A stretch of DNA of 64,000 bases, from the NCBI RefSeq assembly GCF_029255145.1, contig NZ_JAPUVQ010000113.1:1-64000 (forward strand), in the 5' to 3' direction. A program made the position numbers and the translations under genes. Shown here in pieces: positions 58,898-64,000 of this stretch. Each line of letters opens with the position of its first letter. The stretch's first letter is position 1. This DNA is from Accumulibacter sp003538495. GTDB lineage: Bacteria; Pseudomonadota; Gammaproteobacteria; Burkholderiales; Rhodocyclaceae. The notes beneath the pieces are model-generated. The model was not told the origin of the DNA and ran no database searches. It saw nothing but the letters and a program-made list of their open reading frames with translations.

Positions 58898-59874
58898 CCC
58901 CCTACCGTGCACCGGACTGGCTGCCCGGTGGCCACGCCCAGACCATCTACCCACTGCTGATCAAACCTGCGCCGCGGTTCTACCGTCGGCAACGGTGGGA
59001 AACTCCGGATGGCGACTTCATTGATGTCGACTGGGCCGATCCGCCAACAGCATCGGTCAGCGCCGACTCGATGCCACTGCTGGTTCTTTTCCACGGGCTT
59101 GAAGGCAGTTCCCGCAGCCATTACGCGATCACGCTGATGAGCGCCTGCACGGCCATCGGCTGGACCGGCGCGGTGGTCCATTTCCGCGGCTGTTCGGGCG
59201 AAATCAATCGCCTGCCGCGCGCCTACCATTCCGGCGACAGTACCGAGATCGACTGGATCCTGAGGCGCCTGCAGCAACTTTTCCCGGCGCGTCCGCGTTA
59301 CGCGGTCGGCGTTTCGCTGGGTGGCAATGCCCTGCTCAAATGGTTGGGCGAACGACAAGGCAACGCCGCCGATTGCCTGCGGGCAGCGGCAGCGATCAGT
59401 GCTCCGTTCGATCTGGGCGCCTCCGGCCACCAACTAGCCTGTGGCTTCAACCGGATCTATACGCATCACTTCCTGCAGACGCTCAAGCGCAAGGCGGCGG
59501 AAAAACTGCGCCGCCATCCCGGCCTGTTCGACGCGCAGCGCATGCGCGCAGCCAGCTGTTTACACGAATTCGACGATGTCGTCACCGCCCCACTGCATGG
59601 CTTCGCCAGCGCCGACGATTACTGGCGGCGGGCCTCAAGCAAACCGTGGATGACCGCCATCCGCCTGCCGACGCTGTTGCTCAATGCGCGCAACGATCCC
59701 TTTCTGCCGGCGCAGGCGCTGCCCGCCGCCAGCCAGACAGCCGCCAGCGTGCAAGCCGAATTCCCGCAACAGGGCGGCCACGTCGGCTTCGTCAGCGGCC
59801 GCCTGCCGGGGCGGCTGGACTGGCTGCCACAACGCATTCTTCATTTTTTTCGGAACGAGGTACGAGATGTCTGA
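58894..59874 (+). CDS. yheT: Alpha/beta hydrolase, YheT family
   Basis: The 326-residue hydrolase begins MTPYRAPDWLPGGHAQTIYP, which is the YheT/embryogenesis-associated EMB8 N-terminus. The oxyanion motif is VLFHGLEGSSRSHYAITLM, the nucleophile elbow AVGVSLGGNALLKWLGE, the acid LNARNDPFLPAQALP, and the His in GGHVGFVSG. The start is a TTG overlapping the stop of the preceding gene (TTGA). Its end overlaps the next gene by eight bases. The natural substrate is unknown; lipid esterase activity is likely. Confidence 0.92.
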   Translation: MTPYRAPDWLPGGHAQTIYPLLIKPAPRFYRRQRWETPDGDFIDVDWADPPTASVSADSMPLLVLFHGLEGSSRSHYAITLMSACTAIGWTGAVVHFRGCSGEINRLPRAYHSGDSTEIDWILRRLQQLFPARPRYAVGVSLGGNALLKWLGERQGNAADCLRAAAAISAPFDLGASGHQLACGFNRIYTHHFLQTLKRKAAEKLRRHPGLFDAQRMRAASCLHEFDDVVTAPLHGFASADDYWRRASSKPWMTAIRLPTLLLNARNDPFLPAQALPAASQTAASVQAEFPQQGGHVGFVSGRLPGRLDWLPQRILHFFRNEVRDV

Positions 59875-61255
59875 ATTGAACGCCGCCCTCCCCAGCGAGA
59901 TTTTCAAGGCCTACGATATTCGCGGCATCGTCGGCAAGACGCTGACCGCCGCGATCGTCCGCCGTATCGGCCACGGCCTCGGTTCGCTGGCGGCCGAGCG
60001 TGGGCAGCGCGCGGTCGCCGTCGGTCGCGACGGACGCCTGTCGGGACCGGAACTGGCGTCCGCGCTGATGGAAGGTATCCGCCTGGCGGGAATCGACACC
60101 ATCGACGTCGGCCGCGTGCCGACACCGGTGGTCTACTTCGCCGCGCACCACCTCGGCTGCGACAGTTGTGTGGCGGTCACCGGCAGCCACAACCCGCCCG
60201 ACTACAACGGCCTGAAGATGGTCGTCGGCGGCGAAACGCTTGCCGGCGAGACGATCCAGGGCATCCGCCAGCGCGTCGAAGCAGGCGACTTGTGCCGCGG
60301 CGCCGGCCAGGCCAGCGGTGCCGACGTCGGGCCAGCCTATCTGGCGCGGATCGTCGGCGACGTGCGCCTGGCGCGGCCGATGAAGATCGTCATCGACTGC
60401 GGCAACGGCGTCGCCGGCGGCATCGCTCCCGAGTTGTTCCGCACCCTTGGCTGCGACCTGGTCGAGCTGTTCTGCGAGGTTGACGGCAACTTCCCAAACC
60501 ACCACCCCGATCCATCAAGACCCGAAAACCTGCAGGACCTGATCCGCGCACTGCGCGACACCGACGCCGAGATCGGGCTCGCTTTCGACGGTGACGGCGA
60601 TCGTCTCGGGGTGGTCACCAGGGATGGTCAGATCATTTACCCGGACCGCCAATTGATGCTCTTTGCCGCCGACGTTTTGCGCCGCTGCCCCGGCCAGCAG
60701 ATCATCTACGACGTCAAATGCACGCGCCTGCTGGCACCCTGGATCCGCGAGCACGGTGGTGAACCGCTAATGTGGAAGACCGGCCACGCGCTGGTCAAGG
60801 CCAAGCTGAAGGAGACCGGCGCGCCGCTGGCTGGCGAAATGAGCGGCCACATGTTCTTCAAGGAACGCTGGTTCGGCTTCGACGACGGCCTCTACGCCGG
60901 TGTCCGGTTGCTCGAAATCCTCTCACGCGCAAGCGACGCCAACGCGGTGCTCGAAGCACTGCCCGACAGCAGTTCGACGCCGGAGCTGAATATCGCCATG
61001 CACGAAGGCGAGCCCTTCACGCTGCTCGACGAGTTGCGGCGTGACGCCCACTTCGAGGGCGCGCGCGAGATCATCACCATCGATGGATTGCGCGTCGAGT
61101 ACGCCGATGGCTTCGGCCTGGCACGTCCGTCGAACACCACGCCGGTGGTGGTGCTGAGATTCGAGGCCGACAACCGTGCTGCACTCGACCGCATCCAGGC
61201 CGACTTTCGACGCGTCCTCAACGGCGCGCGACCGGGGCTGATCCTGCCCTTCTGA
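59867..61255 (+). CDS. Phosphomannomutase/phosphoglucomutase (AlgC type)
   Basis: The 462-residue alpha-D-phosphohexomutase interconverts mannose or glucose 1- and 6-phosphates. Domain motifs are IFKAYDIRGIVG, the phosphoserine site VAVTGSHNPPDYNGLKM near 104, the metal site LAFDGDGDRLGVV and the sugar loop GEMSGHMFFKERWFGFDDGL. The C-terminal phosphate-binding loop is VEYADGFGLARPSNTTPVVV. The ATG at 59867 overlaps the end of yheT. It supplies glucose-1-phosphate for GalU and mannose-1-phosphate for GDP-mannose, and so supports polysaccharide synthesis. Confidence 0.95.
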   Translation: MSELNAALPSEIFKAYDIRGIVGKTLTAAIVRRIGHGLGSLAAERGQRAVAVGRDGRLSGPELASALMEGIRLAGIDTIDVGRVPTPVVYFAAHHLGCDSCVAVTGSHNPPDYNGLKMVVGGETLAGETIQGIRQRVEAGDLCRGAGQASGADVGPAYLARIVGDVRLARPMKIVIDCGNGVAGGIAPELFRTLGCDLVELFCEVDGNFPNHHPDPSRPENLQDLIRALRDTDAEIGLAFDGDGDRLGVVTRDGQIIYPDRQLMLFAADVLRRCPGQQIIYDVKCTRLLAPWIREHGGEPLMWKTGHALVKAKLKETGAPLAGEMSGHMFFKERWFGFDDGLYAGVRLLEILSRASDANAVLEALPDSSSTPELNIAMHEGEPFTLLDELRRDAHFEGAREIITIDGLRVEYADGFGLARPSNTTPVVVLRFEADNRAALDRIQADFRRVLNGARPGLILPF

Positions 61256-61457
61256 GACCTGCCGACGGATCCCTGCTTTTCAGCGGGGGCCGCTGGCCGA
61301 CACGACTTCGATGGGCGGCCACAGGCGCGGATGCTTTCAGAAACGGCGTTCGACGCCGCTCTGGCGACGGTGGGCAGGAAAACGGCCCGCAGCGCAGCTA
61401 CGGGAGCATTCTCGGCACAGCTGGGCCGGGGCCGGCCAGCTCGCGCCGCCCTGGCGG

Positions 61458-61988
61458 TCAGGTCGTGCTATCGTGGTGCCTCAGCCGAGCTGGATCAGCC
61501 GCGCCAGAAGCGTCATCGGCCAGCCTTTTCTGAAGGCTTTCAATCAGCCCGTTGGCGGCATCTTCGACCATGTCGAGCACGAGATCGAAGCCGTGCCCCA
61601 GGCCGTAGTAGGGATCCGGGACCTCGTCATCGTCGAAGTTCTTGGAATAACTCATGAACAGTGCCAGCCGCTCGTGCTTTTCCGGCGGACAGATGCGTTG
61701 CAGGACCGACAGGTTGTTGTGATCCATGGCCAGGATCATGTCAAAGTAGTCGAGATCCTGGCCCGCCACCTTGCGCGCCCGCATCTCGGACAGATCGTAG
61801 CGACGACTGGCAGCAGCCCGCTGCGTACGCTGATCCGGCGCTTCGCCAACGTGATAGCCGTGCGTCCCGGCCGAATCGACCTCGACCTTGTCCTCCAGAC
61901 CCTTCTCGCGAAGCATCTGGCGAACGACGCCCTCCGCCGTCGGAGAGCGGCAGATATTCCCCATACAGACAAATAGGACCTTGATCAC
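61458..61988 (-). CDS. Low-molecular-weight protein tyrosine phosphatase
   Basis: This 176-residue enzyme has the C-x5-R loop VLFVCMGNICRSPTAEG (Cys8/Arg14) at the N-terminus, the general acid in VPDPYYG near residue 122 and DSAGTHGYHVGE. The start is a GTG at 61988. LMW-PTPs of this type dephosphorylate proteins, in some bacteria the BY-kinases controlling exopolysaccharide export; no such kinase is adjacent. The last 20 residues are an extra tail. It is isolated and converges on the mutase gene. Confidence 0.92.
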   Translation of the reverse strand: MIKVLFVCMGNICRSPTAEGVVRQMLREKGLEDKVEVDSAGTHGYHVGEAPDQRTQRAAASRRYDLSEMRARKVAGQDLDYFDMILAMDHNNLSVLQRICPPEKHERLALFMSYSKNFDDDEVPDPYYGLGHGFDLVLDMVEDAANGLIESLQKRLADDASGAADPARLRHHDSTT

Positions 61989-62256
61989 CTTCCATCTTCC
62001 AGGTACGTTTCGTCCTCGGCCCGATTCAAGCTACCGAAGTCCGGCAAGCAACTGACGCCAAGCACGCCTCCATCATCCTTCGAAAAGCAGGTCAGTGCAA
62101 CCGGGGAGCCAGGATTGTACAGAGGTGGCGACAAAAAGTCGCAGCCACCCTGAGCGCGATGGACGCGGCCAACGTTTCCCGGCCAACAACAGCTTGCCGC
62201 GCGGAGCGTACCGTTCAGCTCGGCCGGCTGCTTCGAGCGCCCGGTGTGGCCGCCGA

Positions 62257-63714
62257 TCAGCGCGCCCTGGACGGCCTAAGGGGCCTGGCTGCGACCTTCT
62301 CCTTGCGCGCTGACCCGGGCCTGGCCGTGGCGCCGACAGCTGCTTTCGGCTGGTCGGCGGCCTTGCGGTCGCGGCGCTTCACCTCGGGCGCTTTCTTGTC
62401 GGCATACGGGTTGCTGGAAACGTTGAACTGAATCCGCAATGGCGTTCCCTGCAATTTGAACACCTCCCGGAACAGACGCTCGAGGTAACGGCGATACGAC
62501 TCCGGGATCTTATCGAGGCCGTTGCCATGAATCACGATCAGCGGAGGATTGCGGCCGCCCTGGTGCGCGTAGCGCAACCTGGGCCGGAACAGGCCGTTGC
62601 GGGGCGGCGCTTGCCTGGCCACCGCGTCGATCAGCGTGCGCGTCAGTTGCGGTGTCGGAAGATTGGCAGTGGCCGCCTTGTAGGCCTCATCGACCGAGCG
62701 GAAGAGCGCCTCGAGGCCCTGCTCCCTGAGCGCCGAGACGTAGTGAAAGCGGGCGAAATCGATGAACGCCAGCTGACCTTCGAGCGCCACCTTGATCTGC
62801 TCGCGAACGTACGCGTCAAGACTGTCCCACTTGTTCACCGCAACCACCAGCGCGCGCCCCGATTCGAGGATGAAGGCGGCGATGTGGGCGTCCTGGTCGG
62901 AGATGTCCTGGCGCGCGTCGACTACCAGAAGCACGACATTGGCCTCCTCGATCGCTTGCAACGTTTTGATTACCGAGAACTTCTCGATGGTCTCGAAAAC
63001 CTTGCCGCGGCGGCGAAGACCAGCCGTATCGATCAGCGTGTACTTCCTGCCAGCACGGTCGAAATCGACATGGATGGCATCGCGGGTCGTTCCCGGCTGA
63101 TCGAAAGCGATCACTCGCTCTTCGCCGAGCAGTGCGTTGATCATCGTGCTCTTGCCGACATTCGGCCGACCGACGATGGCCACCCTGACGGTGTCGCTCT
63201 CGGCCTCGTTATCCCCGGGCTCTGGAAAGCCCTCCAGCGCATCATCGATCAGCGCGCGCACGCCCTCGCCGTGTGCTGCCGAGATCGGCCGCGGCTGACC
63301 CAGCCCGAGTTCGTGGAAATCGGCGGCGACAAGACCGTGACTCATTCCTTCCGATTTGTTGACCGCCACCAGAACCGGGCGGCCGGACTGGCGTAGACGA
63401 TTGGCAATTTCCTTGTCCAGCGCGGTGATCCCGGCGCGACCATCGACGACCAGCACGACAACGTCGGCTTCGTCGATCGCCTGTTCGGCCTGGCGTGCCA
63501 TCAGCTGCATGATGCCGTCTTTGGCCAGCGGCTCGAAACCGCCGGTGTCAATCACCAGATAGGGTTTGCTGCCCAACCTGCCATGACCGTAGTGGCGGTC
63601 GCGGGTTAGACCCGGGACGTCGGCAACCAGCGCGTCGCGGCTCCTGGTCAGTCGGTTGAACAGTGTTGACTTGCCAACATTCGGCCGTCCAACCAGGACG
63701 ATGCTCGGCTTCAT
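62257..63714 (-). CDS. der: Ribosome biogenesis GTPase Der (EngA)
   Basis: The 485-residue tandem GTPase has two complete G domains. GRPNVGKST (9-17 and 182-190) are the G1 motifs, DTGGFEP and DTAGLRR the G3 motifs, and NKSEG and NKWDS the G4 motifs. A KH-like domain (PRNGLFRPRLRYAHQGG) and a basic tail of about 40 residues follow. Der is required for 50S subunit assembly. The start at 63714 (MKPSIVLV) matches the family; the longer frame does not. bamB lies upstream, the standard bamB-der order. Confidence 0.97.
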   Translation of the reverse strand: MKPSIVLVGRPNVGKSTLFNRLTRSRDALVADVPGLTRDRHYGHGRLGSKPYLVIDTGGFEPLAKDGIMQLMARQAEQAIDEADVVVLVVDGRAGITALDKEIANRLRQSGRPVLVAVNKSEGMSHGLVAADFHELGLGQPRPISAAHGEGVRALIDDALEGFPEPGDNEAESDTVRVAIVGRPNVGKSTMINALLGEERVIAFDQPGTTRDAIHVDFDRAGRKYTLIDTAGLRRRGKVFETIEKFSVIKTLQAIEEANVVLLVVDARQDISDQDAHIAAFILESGRALVVAVNKWDSLDAYVREQIKVALEGQLAFIDFARFHYVSALREQGLEALFRSVDEAYKAATANLPTPQLTRTLIDAVARQAPPRNGLFRPRLRYAHQGGRNPPLIVIHGNGLDKIPESYRRYLERLFREVFKLQGTPLRIQFNVSSNPYADKKAPEVKRRDRKAADQPKAAVGATARPGSARKEKVAARPLRPSRAR

Positions 63715-63862
63715 TCTGGACAGCGCTCGCACAGCGCGGCGCGCTGCCGTTTCCGGAGCAGTCGCGACCACGAAGGTGCCCGCGACGGAGGCGGCGAACC
63801 GCGGCGCGGACCTCCCGCAGACCTGCGCTGAAGAACGGCCCGGGCAGGTGCCATTGACTGGA

Positions 63863-64000
63863 TCATTGCGCCTCGATCGCGTACAAACCACCGCCGCTGG
63901 TCTGCACCAGCAGGTTCTTGCCGATCCGCTGCAGCGGCGCCACGACCGGCTTGCCGTCGGTGCTCAGCCGAGCCGCAAAAGAGCCGTCGTCGCGACTCAG
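63863..64000 (-). CDS. bamB: BamB C-terminus (outer membrane assembly lipoprotein), partial
   Basis: Only the final 45 codons lie in the window. The minus strand reads LSRDDGSFAARLSTDGKPVV, then APLQRIGKNLLVQTSGGGLY and AIEAQ, and stops at 63863. This is the last blade of the PQQ-like beta-propeller of BamB, whose members end in GLLVQTxxGGLYAF-type strands. BamB is the lipoprotein of the BAM complex for outer-membrane protein assembly. The position just upstream of der is the usual one. The rest lies beyond 64000. Confidence 0.8.
   Translation of the reverse strand: MSRDDGSFAARLSTDGKPVVAPLQRIGKNLLVQTSGGGLYAIEAQ

Noticed and set aside
1..64000. CRISPR arrays, tRNA, rRNA or phage genes
   Set aside because: No regularly spaced direct repeats, tRNA-like cloverleaf or rRNA core motifs were noticed on either strand; no structural phage gene was seen.

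Overview
The window is GC-rich, densely coded DNA from a betaproteobacterium. The gene content points to the Rhodocyclales and most closely to the Candidatus Accumulibacter group of polyphosphate-accumulating organisms. The clues are two PiT-type phosphate transporters with three DUF47/PhoU-like partners in 8 kb, an assimilatory nirBD-narK-kinase locus, a PEP-CTERM protein behind a sigma-54 promoter, and a nitrous-oxide-reductase accessory relic. The organism assignment is inference from gene content; no rRNA or tRNA gene was seen.

Layout. 0-2 kb: a decayed nosD fragment, two small unknown genes and slyX. 2-13.8 kb: a phosphate-rich block, nearly all on the minus strand. It holds a P-loop/FHA-like/metallophosphatase fusion, pit plus a TIGR00153 protein, a permease of the NhaD/ArsB type, a universal stress protein, a DUF47-pit-DUF47 operon, and a ParA-like ATPase coupled to a Lys/Ala-rich partner. 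14-21 kb: a MalT-like LuxR regulator, an acyltransferase, the GTPase RbgA and a methyltransferase. 21-26 kb: nucleotide-sugar genes (galU, UDP-glucuronate epimerase, ugd) interrupted by a RES/Xre toxin-antitoxin pair. 26-32 kb: nitrite assimilation (nirB, nirD, narK, PP2C-kinase fusion) behind a near-perfect sigma-54 promoter. 32-33.5 kb: decayed DNA with an IS5-family transposase remnant. 33.6-41 kb: typA, then a three-gene minus-strand operon (PP-loop ATPase, AMP-forming acyl ligase, thioester reductase), then acpH and a DUF3301 gene. 41-46.5 kb: a TolC/MacA/MacB-type tripartite export operon and a gamma carbonic anhydrase. 46.7-52.4 kb: a glycosyltransferase, the PEP-CTERM gene with its promoter and terminator, and a pair of FtsX/LolE-type permeases with no ATPase. 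52.6-64 kb: mostly housekeeping genes (MFS transporter, mnmA, nudJ, ilvE, zinc-finger protein, waaF, yheT, algC-type mutase, low-molecular-weight phosphatase, der, and the 3' end of bamB).

How the genes fit together. GalU, Ugd, the epimerase, the AlgC-type mutase and WaaF supply activated sugars and lipopolysaccharide, and so the envelope and exopolysaccharide of a floc-forming cell; the PEP-CTERM protein belongs to the same lifestyle. The pit/DUF47 sets import and presumably regulate phosphate. The two sigma-54 promoters suggest that nitrite assimilation and the PEP-CTERM protein each depend on RpoN and a dedicated activator. The least explained parts are the P-loop/FHA-like/phosphatase fusion, the ParA-partner pair, and the acyl ligase/thioester reductase/PP-loop operon.
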